Assembly: GCA_027080405.1 (NCBI GenBank)
Contig: JALWSL010000259.1
Location: forward strand, 1-24,356
DNA: 24,356 bases
Source of the DNA: Planctomycetaceae bacterium
GTDB lineage: Bacteria; Planctomycetota; Planctomycetia; Planctomycetales; Planctomycetaceae
Reading direction: 5' to 3'
The translations under genes and the position numbers were made by a program. The notes beneath the pieces were generated by a model. The model did no database searches and was not told where the DNA came from. It was given only the letters and a program-made list of their open reading frames with translations. Positions 9,007 to 18,159 of the stretch are shown in pieces (the stretch's first letter is position 1; each line of letters begins with the position of its first letter).

Positions 9007-9212
9007 GTAGAGTCGGTTCAACCGGCCGGATTGGAGCAACGGTTGATGTTGATCAGGAGTAAACATTACAACGGAAATAGTGAACGATGCCGAATTGGAG
9101 ACTGCTCACATCGCGATCCGCTCGTATTCGATGACATCGAAATAATCGTCGGTGAGTAAACCGGTACGAAATGTGACATGAAGATTGAAGTGGCCGGTAC
9201 AACCGGCTCTGC
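9007..9212. repeat. Direct repeat element, copy B (about 206 bp, non-coding)
   Basis: Second copy of the element at 5968-6192, same orientation. The terminal inverted repeats (9007-9027 and 9192-9212) match at 17 of 21 positions, better than in copy A. The end hairpins are GTCGGT-tca-ACCGGC at 9012-9026 and GCCGGT-aca-ACCGGC at 9193-9207, the latter fully paired. It is shorter than copy A through loss or gain of about 14 bases near 9141-9148 and one fewer 12-bp unit. It fills most of the 8852-9250 gap. The remaining about 155 bases before it show no gene. Confidence 0.85.
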
Positions 9213-9250
9213 AAGAACTGCCAGCGGGTCAGAAACTGCCGAATCAGAAA

Positions 9251-10603
9251 CTACAAGCTGTGGAGAAGCGTGTCCAACAGGGCTGAATCGGCGAAAACGG
9301 AGTATTTGTCCTGTTTCGAGACGCGTTCCCAGGCATCGAAGCCCACTGTTTCCCGTCCCCTCCAGTAAAACAGGGCGTTGTCCGCTCCATCGCTGAAAAA
9401 GTATCTGTTCTTGTGCAGTCTCGTTCTCAATGCACCATGTTCCGTATTGATCAACACACCATTGGTTGCGGCAATAATATCGTTTCTGATAATTGATGTG
9501 TTACGTGCATACTGTAGCCACACCTGTCCGAAACCGGTATCGAGTGTATCGTTATTCCGTATGGTGTTGCCATACACACGCGCCCCGACAACTCGACCGG
9601 TTGTGCGGGCATAACCACCGATTGCCAGGCCGGCCTTGTCGTTATCGTGAATGTTATTATCGCGAACCGTGATGTGGTGTGTCTGGATGCCGCGGTTTTC
9701 AGCTCCAATTTCGATCCCCATGTCACTCTGGTAGACGTTGTTGTCTCTGACGACAATGTTGTGGCCCCCGTCAATATAGATGGCCGCTGCGAAGCCGTCC
9801 TCATAGGTGGATCGAATACGATAGACCTCGTTTCCACGAACGACGCCGTAGCGTGCAACGCGGCGATTGTCCGGCTGGATGTCGCTTTCCCCGCCAATCA
9901 TGTCGATGCCGATATTGTTTACATCGTGAATCGTGTTATTCAGCACTTTGAAGTGCGACACATTTCCATTGAGTGTCAAAGCCTCACTGGGAGCCGGTTC
10001 GGAATCGTAAATCTCGTTACCACTGATAACGATCCCCGACAGCGCCCGCCTTTGAGTCCCGTAAACAGTGATGCCCATGGCGCTGATGCCGCGCATTTTA
10101 TGAATGGTGTTGTTGCGCACCTGAATGTGACTTCCGGAACCGATAATGCGAATGCCCGAACCATCGGAAGCATCCAGATTATTGAGAATTTCGAAGCCGA
10201 TAATCCGCACGTAACTCAGGTTTTCGATGCGAACCATATCCGAGCGGCCATTATTCACACCGGCTCCGTCAAGAACGACATGATCCGAGGCTGCCCGCAA
10301 CGTAATGAAGCCCCCGTTTCGGTTCCCGCTGTGCCGGAATTCGATCTTCTCGTGATACACCCCGTCTCGAACAGTAATGGTGTCGCCTGCTTCCTTGGCC
10401 TCATCCAAGGCATGTTGAATGGTAGCGAACGGCTGACCCGAACTGCCTGCTGCGTTGTCATTACCGTCTGTTGCGACGAACCAAGAGGTCAACAGGACGC
10501 GGCTTTCCAGTTTTTCGGCACTGCAGGCAGAACGGGAAGCCCTTTTGAGACGCCGTCGACGATCGGGTTTGCATCGGAAGAAAAGACGGAAGAAAGCGAG
10601 CAT
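9251..10603 (-). CDS. Exported right-handed beta-helix protein with LEPR-XLL-type N-terminus
   Basis: The 450-residue protein starts with an arginine-rich N-terminal region, then KLESRVLLTS with the LExRxLL core at 32-38. This matches the LEPR-XLL motif typical of exported or surface proteins in Planctomycetes. Next comes the DUF1565-like opening of a pectate-lyase/right-handed beta-helix domain (FVATDGNDNAAGSSGQPFAT, about 42-61, then TITVRDGVYHEKI). About 300 residues of parallel beta-helix coils follow, with repeated N-N-x-I/V-x turns (VRNNTIH, ISGNEIY, LNNTIHD, VRGNEVY, VRDNNVY, VRDNNIH, VYGNTIR). It probably binds or cleaves an acidic polysaccharide at the cell surface, but no catalytic residues can be fixed. 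The ATG follows a GAGG box. Its stop lies only 38 bases from the right end of element B. Confidence 0.82.
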   Translation of the reverse strand: MLAFFRLFFRCKPDRRRRLKRASRSACSAEKLESRVLLTSWFVATDGNDNAAGSSGQPFATIQHALDEAKEAGDTITVRDGVYHEKIEFRHSGNRNGGFITLRAASDHVVLDGAGVNNGRSDMVRIENLSYVRIIGFEILNNLDASDGSGIRIIGSGSHIQVRNNTIHKMRGISAMGITVYGTQRRALSGIVISGNEIYDSEPAPSEALTLNGNVSHFKVLNNTIHDVNNIGIDMIGGESDIQPDNRRVARYGVVRGNEVYRIRSTYEDGFAAAIYIDGGHNIVVRDNNVYQSDMGIEIGAENRGIQTHHITVRDNNIHDNDKAGLAIGGYARTTGRVVGARVYGNTIRNNDTLDTGFGQVWLQYARNTSIIRNDIIAATNGVLINTEHGALRTRLHKNRYFFSDGADNALFYWRGRETVGFDAWERVSKQDKYSVFADSALLDTLLHSL

Positions 10604-11216
10604 GCTGAGCGCCTCGACGAACAGGAACAGTCGGGAGCCAGAAAATTATTGGCTTGCGAAATCGTCACACGAAATCAATTCTATAGATACAACTGCCCGC
10701 ACGACGAATTCTACTGTGCGAAAATGACAGATTACAACACTATTTCGGCTCTTTTTACTTCGATCGGTTCAATCACGTTTGATTTGCAGTATTTTTCGTT
10801 CCTTTTACAGCCTTACGTCTTGCAACCTGGCACCAAATGACGGTTACCCGGTTTATGCCAGGCATCTTTCGGCGCAACATGCGCGCTCTGCCGGTTAATG
10901 CCCTTAAAACATACAGCTTGTCGCGAACCAGCCACGCCGGGACATTGTGGCTACACTTGTGTTCGTGGAGAAAACAAACCAAACTGCTCACACATTCGAA
11001 TTCAGCACATTTATATTTCCCAGCACGGCTGGTCTGTTCTGACCGCCGTAACCAAACTGATATTTTTCCAAAATTTGCGAGCCGTTCGTAAACTTTTACC
11101 GTTAGTAATACAAGGCAGTAAAACAAGACAACAAAACAGAGGGCAGGGAAGAGGCCTTCGTTCACAATCATCCCGTTTATGTCGCGGTTCATCCCGGAAA
11201 ACAGATCGAAATAATC
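10604..11216. other. Intergenic region between divergent genes
   Basis: This 613-base spacer separates the beta-helix gene (minus) from the oligopeptidase gene (plus) and must hold the promoters of both. The only structure I see is the 92-bp palindromic repeat at 11019-11110. Open frames crossing it have no family features. Confidence 0.6.
11019..11110 (+). repeat. 92-bp palindromic repeat, copy 1
   Basis: The reverse complement of this segment matches 15830-15921 at about 83% over the central 90 bases without gaps. Read on the plus strand it can form three hairpins. The first is ACGGC, a bulged T, GGTC, a six-base loop, GACC and GCCGT (11025-11049). The second is TTTGCGA-gccgt-TCGTAAA with one G-U pair (11074-11092). 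The third is TTAC-cgtta-GTAA (11096-11108). It lies about 107 bases upstream of the oligopeptidase start. Confidence 0.8.
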
Positions 11217-13295
11217 ATGTCTGATACCACAGAAAACCCATTGCTCCAACGTCAGGGACTCCCCCGGTTCGACCAGATCAAGCCTGAGCATGTCATCCCG
11301 GCTGTCAAGCAGTTACTGGAAACTTCAAGCAAACTGCTGGAGGATCTTGAGGCAAATGCGACAGCAAATTGGGAATCGATTTTTGGCCCATTGGATGAAA
11401 TCGATCGCCTTTTCGAACAGACCTGGAAACCGATTGGGCATTTGCTCGGGGTGAACAATTCACCGGAATTGCGACAGGCGTACGAAACAGTGCTGCCCGA
11501 TGTGGTGCAGTTCGGTTTACGAATTCGGCAGAGTGAACCGATCAATAAGGCGATAAAACAGTTACGGGAATCGGACGACTGGAACCAGTTCAGTTCGGCC
11601 CGTCAGCGGATTATCGAACAGAAAATTCTTTCAGCCAGGTTGGCAGGAAGCGAATTGAGCGGCGAACAGAAGGAGCAGTTCAATCGCAACGCACAGGACT
11701 TATCCCAGTTGGCTACCATTTTTTCGAATCACGTGCTTGATGCCACCAAGGCGTATTCGATGAAGATCACCGATATCGAAGAAACCGAGGGGTGGCCCGC
11801 CAGTCTGAAAAATTTGACCAGCCAGTCCTTCAATGCAACACGGGCGGAAATGGAACCGGTTTCTACACCCGAAAAAGGCCCGTGGCGGGTGACATTGGAT
11901 GTCCCGGTGATCCAGCCGTTCATGCAGCATTGCCGAAACCGCGAACTGCGAAAACAGGCACACCTGGTTTATATTTCCCGTGCCTCGGTCGGAGAATTCG
12001 ACAATTCCAAATTGTGCGAGAGAATTTTGTCGTTACGTAAACAGCAGGCCCGATTACTGGGCTATTCCAATTACGCCGAGATGAGTCTGGCGGAAAAAAT
12101 GGCTCCCAGTGTCGATGCCGTCATGGAAATGTTCGACACGTTGCTGAATGCCTCCCGGGAACCGGCGAAACAGGATCTGGCCGATATCCAGCAACTGGCC
12201 GAACAGAACGGTTTTCACGAACCGCTCGAACATTGGGATATCCCATTCTGGACGGAACGCTTGCGGGAGCAGCGATATGAAGTGACTGACGAGACGCTCC
12301 GGCAGTATTTTCAGCACGAAAAAGTTCTCCAGGGGCTTTTTGATCTGGTCAGGCGTCTGTTCGGTATCGAGGTTCGTGCGGCTGATGGTCAGGCCGCTCT
12401 TTGGCACGAAGATGTCAGATTTTTTCACGTTTACGATTCCGGCCAGTTGATTGCCGGCTTCTATTACGATCCGTATTCCCGTCCCGAAAACAAACGGGGT
12501 GGGGCATGGATGGATGAATGTTTGAATCGCAGGATCACAGAAGATGGGCTGCAGATTCCGATCGCCTATCTGGTTTGCAACTGTACCCCGCCGGTCGGCG
12601 ATCAACCGGCCCTGATGACTTTCCGGGAAGTTGAAACGCTCTTCCACGAATTCGGTCACGGGCTGCATCACATGCTTTCCGAAGTTGATGAGCCGGAGGT
12701 TTCCGGAGTCAACGGCGTTGAATGGGACGCGGTGGAATTGCCCAGCCAGTTCATGGAGAACTGGTGCTATCATCGTCCGACGCTGCTGGCGATGACTTCC
12801 CATATTGAAACAGGGGAACCGTTGCCGGACGACCTGTTCCGTAAAATTTCCGAAGCAAGAAATTTTCGAGCCGCCTCCAACACGCTTCGGCAGTTGACAT
12901 TCGGAATGACGGATATGCTTCTGCACACCGAATACGAACCGGAGCAGGAACAGACCGTTTTCGATGTCCAACGGGAAGTGATGAAGAAGACATCGATCCT
13001 GCCGATGCTCGAAGGAGATCGCATGCTCTGCGCGTTTCAACATATTTTCGCTGGGGGCTACGCAGCCGGTTACTACAGTTACAAGTGGGCCGAGGTTCTC
13101 GCTGCGGATGTTTTCGCTGCTTTCGAAGAGGCCGGTTTGGATGACGAACAGGCGATCGAAAAAGTGGGACGAAAACTGAGAGAAACCATTTTCGCTCGCG
13201 GGGGCAGTCAGCATCCCATGGAACTGTTCAAACAATTCCGGGGACGCGAACCCGACCCCCAGGCATTACTCAGACAATGCGGATTGCTCCGCTGA
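11217..13295 (+). CDS. prlC: Oligopeptidase A (M3 family zinc metallopeptidase)
   Basis: The enzyme degrades short peptides, including cleaved signal peptides, in the cytoplasm. The length of 692 residues fits the M3 family (E. coli PrlC is 680). The N-terminal half is the helical M3 domain starting with [19 protein letters not shown]. The zinc site is HEFGH at 477-481 (His477 and His481 as ligands, Glu478 as base), with Glu507 in the [11 protein letters not shown] segment as third ligand. The substrate-side glycine- and tyrosine-rich loop ([15 protein letters not shown]) is near residue 615. The ATG at 11217 is the only start fitting the family; the upstream ribosome site is weak. No signal peptide is present. 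It is convergent with the hemolysin III gene, about 150 bases apart. Confidence 0.93.
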   Translation: MSDTTENPLLQRQGLPRFDQIKPEHVIPAVKQLLETSSKLLEDLEANATANWESIFGPLDEIDRLFEQTWKPIGHLLGVNNSPELRQAYETVLPDVVQFGLRIRQSEPINKAIKQLRESDDWNQFSSARQRIIEQKILSARLAGSELSGEQKEQFNRNAQDLSQLATIFSNHVLDATKAYSMKITDIEETEGWPASLKNLTSQSFNATRAEMEPVSTPEKGPWRVTLDVPVIQPFMQHCRNRELRKQAHLVYISRASVGEFDNSKLCERILSLRKQQARLLGYSNYAEMSLAEKMAPSVDAVMEMFDTLLNASREPAKQDLADIQQLAEQNGFHEPLEHWDIPFWTERLREQRYEVTDETLRQYFQHEKVLQGLFDLVRRLFGIEVRAADGQAALWHEDVRFFHVYDSGQLIAGFYYDPYSRPENKRGGAWMDECLNRRITEDGLQIPIAYLVCNCTPPVGDQPALMTFREVETLFHEFGHGLHHMLSEVDEPEVSGVNGVEWDAVELPSQFMENWCYHRPTLLAMTSHIETGEPLPDDLFRKISEARNFRAASNTLRQLTFGMTDMLLHTEYEPEQEQTVFDVQREVMKKTSILPMLEGDRMLCAFQHIFAGGYAAGYYSYKWAEVLAADVFAAFEEAGLDDEQAIEKVGRKLRETIFARGGSQHPMELFKQFRGREPDPQALLRQCGLLR

Positions 13296-13442
13296 GACCG
13301 GCGTTTTGGTTTTGAAAAGATTGCCATTTAACGGTGCGTCTCACTTCAATATAAACAGGATAAACAGGCAGTCTTTTCCACGCGGGTTTTGTCTGTTGCG
13401 GGTTCTGTCTGGTTTTGCTGCTTTCAAATTGTGGACGAAGCC

Positions 13443-14108
13443 CTACAACACGGCCAGAAGAATCGCGATGAAGTGGCAAACACTGCCAGCGATCACAAAG
13501 GTGTGCCACATCGCGTGAAAGAAGCGTGCGTACCAATCGAAGGTCAGGAACAGCGTTCCCACGGAATAAAACAGCCCCCCGGCAATGATCCAGATCAGGA
13601 TTTCAAAGGGAGCAACCTCATAAAGCGTTTTCAGCGAAACGGCGGGTAACCAACCGAGCAATCCGTACGTTGTCATCGCCAGTGGAGAAAGGTGCCTCAC
13701 GCGCAGCACCAACAACACCCCCAACAGGGCGAAGCCCCACATCATCACCAAAAGAATCTTTCCCCACCAATTCCACAGAAAGACCACGGCTATCGGCGTG
13801 AAAGACCCCGCGATCAGAAGATAAATGAAAACCTGATCCAAAGTCCGAAAAAAACGTCGCCAGGCAAGATCATAGAACATGTGTGATAACGAGGATGCAG
13901 CATACAATCCGACGAGCGAACCGCTATAGACAGCACAGGCAACCACAACCTTTGTTGGCGCATTTTTCACCGCCTGAAAAAGGAGAACGTAGCAGCCGAT
14001 CAGGCTCAAAACGAACCCCAATGCGTGAGTCGCGAGGTTGGCGTATTCATCTTCGGGTCTCTCCTCCGGAGATTTGGAAGCCGGTGTTTTTCCGGAATCT
14101 GCGATCAT
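13443..14108 (-). CDS. Hemolysin III / PAQR family membrane protein
   Basis: A 221-residue integral membrane protein of the hemolysin III (YqfA, PAQR-related) family. About seven hydrophobic segments follow an acidic and polar N-terminal tail of roughly 22 residues. Family signatures are E-x-A-N-x-x-T-H-A-L-G at the start of the core, SSLSHMFY after the second helix, LDQVFIYLLIAGSFTP in the middle, and a late HAMWHTFVIAGSVCHF segment. These His, Ser and Asp residues are the conserved, probably zinc-binding set. Despite the name, haemolysis is not the likely role; membrane homeostasis is more plausible from related families. GGGAGAAG just upstream of the ATG supports the start. It is a single-gene unit. 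Confidence 0.88.
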   Translation of the reverse strand: MIADSGKTPASKSPEERPEDEYANLATHALGFVLSLIGCYVLLFQAVKNAPTKVVVACAVYSGSLVGLYAASSLSHMFYDLAWRRFFRTLDQVFIYLLIAGSFTPIAVVFLWNWWGKILLVMMWGFALLGVLLVLRVRHLSPLAMTTYGLLGWLPAVSLKTLYEVAPFEILIWIIAGGLFYSVGTLFLTFDWYARFFHAMWHTFVIAGSVCHFIAILLAVL

Positions 14109-14701
14109 GAACTTCTCCCGAAGGAACGATGAGCCTCTTCATCAACTGTCGAATCAACCACGAAAATAACAATGAAACGAAACCCCGATCGACCGGGAGA
14201 CTGCCAAAGGCGGACGAACGCGGGCATGGTGTTGGCCTATTCCCTGAATTCTCGCGGATGTTTCACGGTCACCTGGCACTGATATTATACAAGATTGTCC
14301 TGTTTGCTGCATCTGTTTCAGAAGCAGGCACACCGGGGGAGCGGCATACCTGAAAAGATGAATGATTTTACGCCCTGGTCAACCTGTTTTCTGCCTGTTG
14401 TATTGTTGTCCATTTTGTTGTCCATTGTTCCATCTGACTGAAAAGCTTAACCTACAACACCGATGACTGGGCGAATCAGCGGGTGAGCAAACGATGAATC
14501 TCTCTTTGGAAAGATGGGGTTCCAATAATTGCAACCTGTTATCCCCGGCCCGAATGGGTATAACATGATGGCGAGTGTCACACGATCCTGGAGCACGAGC
14601 CCCGGATTGGCCCCAGTCCAACCGTTTTTGATTCCGCAATTCTCGACTTCGTCGTTATTGAATCTGCCGTTATTAAATCCCATGCAGGAGAGAGTCCAGT
14701 C
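14109..14701. other. Long intergenic region upstream of the peptidase gene
   Basis: This 593-base spacer holds the divergent promoters of the hemolysin III and Xaa-Pro peptidase genes. I see no gene in it. Minor structure is a perfect 12-bp tandem duplication (14403-14426), a looser 15-bp pair (14653-14682), and an AGGAG ribosome site at 14686-14690 serving the next gene. Confidence 0.55.
14403..14426. repeat. Two tandem copies of TTGTTGTCCATT
   Basis: The 12-base unit is repeated exactly, 14403-14414 and 14415-14426, in non-coding DNA. It resembles other short tandem duplications in this window. Confidence 0.85.
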
Positions 14702-15808
14702 ATGATTTCCCCCCACCGATATCCTGCCCGCCGGGATAAATTGAAACGACTGATCAAAAAAAAGAGGGTGCCCGCTGTTCTCATTTGCGATGAAACCAAC
14801 GTCCGCTATCTCACCGGCTTTTCGGGAGACAGTACCTGGCTGCTGATTGGCCCCGATTTTGAGCGACTGATCAGCGATGGACGATACACCGAGCAGTTGT
14901 CCCGGGAATGTCCGGAGGTAGAGGTCGCGATTCGGCCAGTCACTCAAACACTCATCGATGCGACTGCGAAACTCATTTCGGCTCAACGGATCAGCGCAGT
15001 CGGATTCGAAGCGACGGCTCTCAGTTACGCCGCGGTCTCCCGGTTGAAATCGGCACTGAAAAAGGAAGAACTGGTTCCGATTAGCGGCTTGGTCGAGCCA
15101 CTGCGGGAAGTGAAAGACGCCGATGAGATCGCGGAGATTCGCTCGGCAATTCGAGCAGCGGAAAAGGGATTTGATTATCTGCGGGCCTCTCTGACGCCGG
15201 GGATGACCGAGCAGGAAGCTTCTTATACGATTGAAACAGGAATGAGGCGGTTTGGAGCGCTGGGCGCAAGTTTCGATACCATTATCGCTGTCGGACCAAA
15301 CGCGGCTCTGCCACATGCCCGCCCGGGAGGGACATTTTGTTCAGACAGCCCGTTTATCCTGGTTGATTGGGGGGCGAAAATGGGTTCCGGATATGTCAGC
15401 GACTTGACTCGCATGATCATCACAGGTAGCATCTCGTCCAAATTTCGACGTATGTACGAAATTGTCAAAACGGCTCAGGAGAAGGCGATTGAAGCAATTG
15501 CCCCCGGTGTGGAAGCACGCCAGATCGATCGCGTTGCGCGCAGGTCGATTGAACAGGCGGGGGTCGGTTCGAAATTTAATCATGGATTGGGGCACGGATT
15601 CGGTTTACAGGTGCACGAGTCGCTCCGCATGTCTCCTCAAGCGGATCATCTTCTTAAACCGGGGATGGTTGTTACTGTCGAACCTGGTGTCTACTTCCCC
15701 GGTTGGGGAGGGATTCGGATAGAAGACGACGTTCTGGTGACAAAACAGGGGAGGGAAGTGCTCTCCTCGGTTCCGAAAGAACTGGAACAGGCGATTCTCT
15801 CTTTTTGA
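14702..15808 (+). CDS. Xaa-Pro peptidase (M24B)
   Basis: A cytoplasmic aminopeptidase or dipeptidase of the M24B group that cuts X-Pro bonds, using two metal ions. It has 368 residues. The N-terminal creatinase-like domain covers about 10-135 ([15 protein letters not shown]). The C-terminal pita-bread domain contains the five metal ligands: Asp222 (VDWGAK), Asp234 (SDLTR), His298 (GLGHGFG), Glu327 (VEPG) and Glu341 (RIEDD). The spacing between the two aspartates is 12, one more than in the YqhT sequence I recall. AGGAG lies 11 bases before the ATG. It precedes accB and accC, as in the Bacillus yqhT-efp-accB-accC order, but no elongation factor P gene lies between. Confidence 0.92.
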   Translation: MISPHRYPARRDKLKRLIKKKRVPAVLICDETNVRYLTGFSGDSTWLLIGPDFERLISDGRYTEQLSRECPEVEVAIRPVTQTLIDATAKLISAQRISAVGFEATALSYAAVSRLKSALKKEELVPISGLVEPLREVKDADEIAEIRSAIRAAEKGFDYLRASLTPGMTEQEASYTIETGMRRFGALGASFDTIIAVGPNAALPHARPGGTFCSDSPFILVDWGAKMGSGYVSDLTRMIITGSISSKFRRMYEIVKTAQEKAIEAIAPGVEARQIDRVARRSIEQAGVGSKFNHGLGHGFGLQVHESLRMSPQADHLLKPGMVVTVEPGVYFPGWGGIRIEDDVLVTKQGREVLSSVPKELEQAILSF

Positions 15809-15829
15809 GAGAAATTGTTTTCACGTTCA

Positions 15830-15921
15830 TATTACTAACGGTAATGGTTTGCGAACAGCTCGCAAATTACAGGAAAATGTCAGTTTGGTTACGGCGATCA
15901 GAATGCATCAGCCGTGCCGGG
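15830..15921 (-). repeat. 92-bp palindromic repeat, copy 2 (inverted relative to copy 1)
   Basis: The segment begins 22 bases after the peptidase stop and ends about 100 bases before accB. Its hairpins, given on the plus strand, are ATTAC-taacg-GTAAT (15831-15845), TTTGCGA-acagc-TCGCAAA (15848-15866, perfectly paired), and ACGGCGAT with ATC, a bulged A and GCCGT (15891-15915). The second pair of the inner third stem is A-T here and G-C in copy 1, a compensatory change. Confidence 0.8.
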
Positions 15922-16024
15922 TTATTCCGGTTTGGGAACCGGGATGCGATCGGGTTCCTGTGGGTGGTTCCCTACAGAAGTCCGATCCAGTTTCGATCCA
16001 AATTTGAGGGCAAGGGCAAACTCG

Positions 16025-16588
16025 ATGCCGCAAAAAGCAAAGTCAACAGGCAGGCAAAGTTCCAACAGTTCTTTCGATCTGGAGCAGTTGCGCGAACTGA
16101 TTGAAATGATGGAACAACATGGTGTCACGGAAGTCAATTTGCGACAGGGAGATCAGCACTGGCGATTGCGACGTGGCAGTGCAGAAGGGCCTGTTGCTCC
16201 GGTCGGCCCTCCGGCGTATCATCTGGCTCCACCTGTGGCGCCGCCTCCGGTGGCGACTCCAATGGCACCGGTTGTACCAACTGCTGCACCAGGTGCTGCT
16301 GAGAATGCCCCTGCTGGTGAATCAAGCGAATCGAATACCGATGACGGATTGATTGATATTGTCAGCCCGACGGTGGGCACCTTTTACGCTTCTCCGAGTC
16401 CCGATGAGCCGACTTTTGTCAAGGTTGGGTCAAAAGTCAGTGAGGAGACGGTTGTCTGCCTGGTGGAAGCGATGAAGGTTTTCAACCAGATTCAGGCGGA
16501 ATGTTCGGGCGTGATCGAGAAAATCCTTGTCAAGGATGGGGACGCCGTCGATTTTGGTCAACCGTTATTCAAGGTTCGCCCTGTGTGA
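16025..16588 (+). CDS. accB: Biotin carboxyl carrier protein of acetyl-CoA carboxylase
   Basis: AccB carries biotin between the carboxylase AccC and the carboxyltransferase for malonyl-CoA synthesis. From ATG 16025 it has 187 residues. The N-terminal helix region contains [22 protein letters not shown] proline- and alanine-rich linker covers roughly residues 58-105. The C-terminal biotinyl domain (about 112-187) has EAMKVF with biotinyl Lys151; many AccB proteins have EAMKMM instead. The frame is open upstream to 15914, but those residues overlap the palindromic repeat and do not resemble AccB, and AAGGG lies about 10 bases before the ATG at 16025. It is followed 98 bases later by accC, so an operon is likely. 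Confidence 0.93.
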   Translation: MPQKAKSTGRQSSNSSFDLEQLRELIEMMEQHGVTEVNLRQGDQHWRLRRGSAEGPVAPVGPPAYHLAPPVAPPPVATPMAPVVPTAAPGAAENAPAGESSESNTDDGLIDIVSPTVGTFYASPSPDEPTFVKVGSKVSEETVVCLVEAMKVFNQIQAECSGVIEKILVKDGDAVDFGQPLFKVRPV

Positions 16589-16609
16589 GGCAGGCCCTGT
16601 GTGAGACAG
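16578..16609. repeat. 16-bp tandem duplication across the accB stop codon
   Basis: GCCCTGTGTGAGGCAG (16578-16593) is followed directly by GCCCTGTGTGAGACAG (16594-16609), 15 of 16 identical. The first unit contains the last accB codons and the TGA. The second is untranslated, so the protein is unchanged. Confidence 0.85.
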
Positions 16610-16686
16610 GTTCCAACTGCTGATTTCCATGATCCCTGTGGACGCCTGCGGGCTCTCACCGATCAGAGGTAAAGACGTACAAATTC

Positions 16687-18024
16687 ATGTTTCAAAGAAT
16701 ACTGATAGCCAACCGAGGTGAAATTGCCCTGCGGGTCATCCGTGCCTGTCGTGAAATGGGCGTCGAGACGGTCGCCGTCTTCAGCGAGGCTGATCGTGGA
16801 GCCCACTACCTTTCTTTGGCGGATGAGGCCTACTGTATTGGCAAGGCTGCTGCCACCGACAGCTATCTGCTGATCAACAGAATCATTTCGGCTGCTGAGA
16901 TAGGAAACGTGCAGGCGATCCATCCCGGTTACGGTTTCCTGGCGGAAAATGCCCACTTCGCAGAAGTCTGTCGAGAATGCAGCATCGAATTTATCGGCCC
17001 CCATCATACATCGATGGAGCAGTTGGGCGACAAGGTTTCTGCCCGGGAAATCGCATTGAAAGCGAAAGTGAATGTCGTTCCGGGAAGCGACGGTCTGGTC
17101 GCCGATGAAGCGACCGCCCTGAAGGTCGCCGGAGAAATCGGTTATCCCGTGCTGATAAAAGCAACCGCAGGAGGCGGAGGCAAAGGGATGCGGGTTGCAC
17201 GCAATGATATTTCCCTGAAATCGGGATTCAGTGCGGCTCGCCAGGAGGCGGAAAAGTCCTTCAAAAACCCCGGTGTCTATATCGAGAAATATATCGAACA
17301 ACCCCGGCACATCGAAGTACAATTGATTGCAGATCAACACGGAAACTGTGTCCATCTTTGGGAACGGGATTGCTCGACCCAGCGCAAACATCAGAAGTTG
17401 ATCGAGGAAAGTCCGGCTCCGAACTTGCCGAAATCGGTTCGGGAAGATATCTGCAAATCAGCCGTCCGGCTGATCAAGTCGGCCGGTTATTACAACGCGG
17501 GAACGGTTGAATTTATTCTTGATCAGGATAACCAGTTCTACTTCATCGAGGTCAACGCCCGTATTCAGGTAGAGCATCCAGTCAGTGAAATGGTGACCGG
17601 AATCGATCTGATTCAGCAGCAGATTCGCGTCGCTTCCGGAGAAGAACTCGATTTGCAACAGCGCCAAATCAAGGCGAACGGTTCGGCAATCGAAATTCGC
17701 ATCAATGCGGAAGATCCGGATAATGACTACCGGGGGTGTCCGGGACAAATCACAAAATTGCGGGTTCCTGGCGGCTTGGGGATCCGGTTCGACTCTCACG
17801 TGCATGAAGGCTATCGGATCAGTCCCTATTACGATTCAATGATCGGGAAGCTGATTGTCCATCGTCCAACACGAAAACAGGCTGTTTCAGCTGCACGGGC
17901 CGCCTTGGGAGAATTCGAAATCGAAGGTGTGAAAACGACAATTCCGCTAGCCAGGAAGATTCTGGATCATTCGGCGTTTATCGATGGCGAAATCGATACT
18001 ACATTCCTGGAGCGGACATTCTAA
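16687..18024 (+). CDS. accC: Biotin carboxylase, acetyl-CoA carboxylase subunit
   Basis: AccC uses ATP and bicarbonate to carboxylate biotin on AccB, the first step of fatty acid synthesis. It has 445 residues, as usual for the family (about 450). The N-terminal domain starts [17 protein letters not shown]. The ATP-grasp domain has the glycine-rich loop AGGGGKGMR near residue 160 and [16 protein letters not shown]. The active-site segment is [16 protein letters not shown] near 285; the usual NTRIQVEH has Thr where this has Ala. The C-terminal biotin carboxylase domain (INAEDP onward) is complete. AGAGGTAA lies about 14 bases before the ATG, rather distant. Likely co-transcribed with accB. Confidence 0.96.
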   Translation: MFQRILIANRGEIALRVIRACREMGVETVAVFSEADRGAHYLSLADEAYCIGKAAATDSYLLINRIISAAEIGNVQAIHPGYGFLAENAHFAEVCRECSIEFIGPHHTSMEQLGDKVSAREIALKAKVNVVPGSDGLVADEATALKVAGEIGYPVLIKATAGGGGKGMRVARNDISLKSGFSAARQEAEKSFKNPGVYIEKYIEQPRHIEVQLIADQHGNCVHLWERDCSTQRKHQKLIEESPAPNLPKSVREDICKSAVRLIKSAGYYNAGTVEFILDQDNQFYFIEVNARIQVEHPVSEMVTGIDLIQQQIRVASGEELDLQQRQIKANGSAIEIRINAEDPDNDYRGCPGQITKLRVPGGLGIRFDSHVHEGYRISPYYDSMIGKLIVHRPTRKQAVSAARAALGEFEIEGVKTTIPLARKILDHSAFIDGEIDTTFLERTF

Positions 18025-18065
18025 ACACGGCTAACAGCAATCGATGGGGCGTTTTTTGCACTTCA

Positions 18066-18089
18066 TCATTGTAAAAATCATTGTAAAAC
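18066..18089. repeat. 12-bp tandem duplication between accC and the phosphofructokinase gene
   Basis: TCATTGTAAAAA is followed by TCATTGTAAAAC, 11 of 12 identical. It is in the 135-base spacer and carries no other visible signal. Confidence 0.8.
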
Positions 18090-18159
18090 ACGGAATAGTA
18101 TCCAGTGTCGATTCGGAAGATTGACACCAGACAAATTTACCTGGAAAGAGATGGGAATT

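Noticed and set aside
9647..10840. 397-codon open frame antisense to the beta-helix gene
   Set aside because: The opposite strand encodes a coherent beta-helix with an export motif; this frame shows no domain and is a shadow of its codon pattern.
10773..11291. Minus-strand open frame of 172 codons covering palindromic repeat copy 1
   Set aside because: It overlaps the start of the oligopeptidase gene, has no family features, and its similarity to a frame at 15703-16104 comes from the repeat. Differences do not favour third codon positions.
12054..13235. 393-codon open frame antisense to the oligopeptidase gene
   Set aside because: It lies wholly inside a well-conserved M3 peptidase with an intact zinc site.
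14447..15316. 289-codon minus-strand open frame across the peptidase 5' half and its upstream spacer
   Set aside because: It overlaps conserved M24 coding sequence, and its translation resembles no known family and is of low complexity in places.
15703..16104. Plus-strand open frame of 133 codons between the peptidase and accB genes
   Set aside because: It overlaps the peptidase C-terminus and the accB N-terminus in another frame and contains palindromic repeat copy 2.
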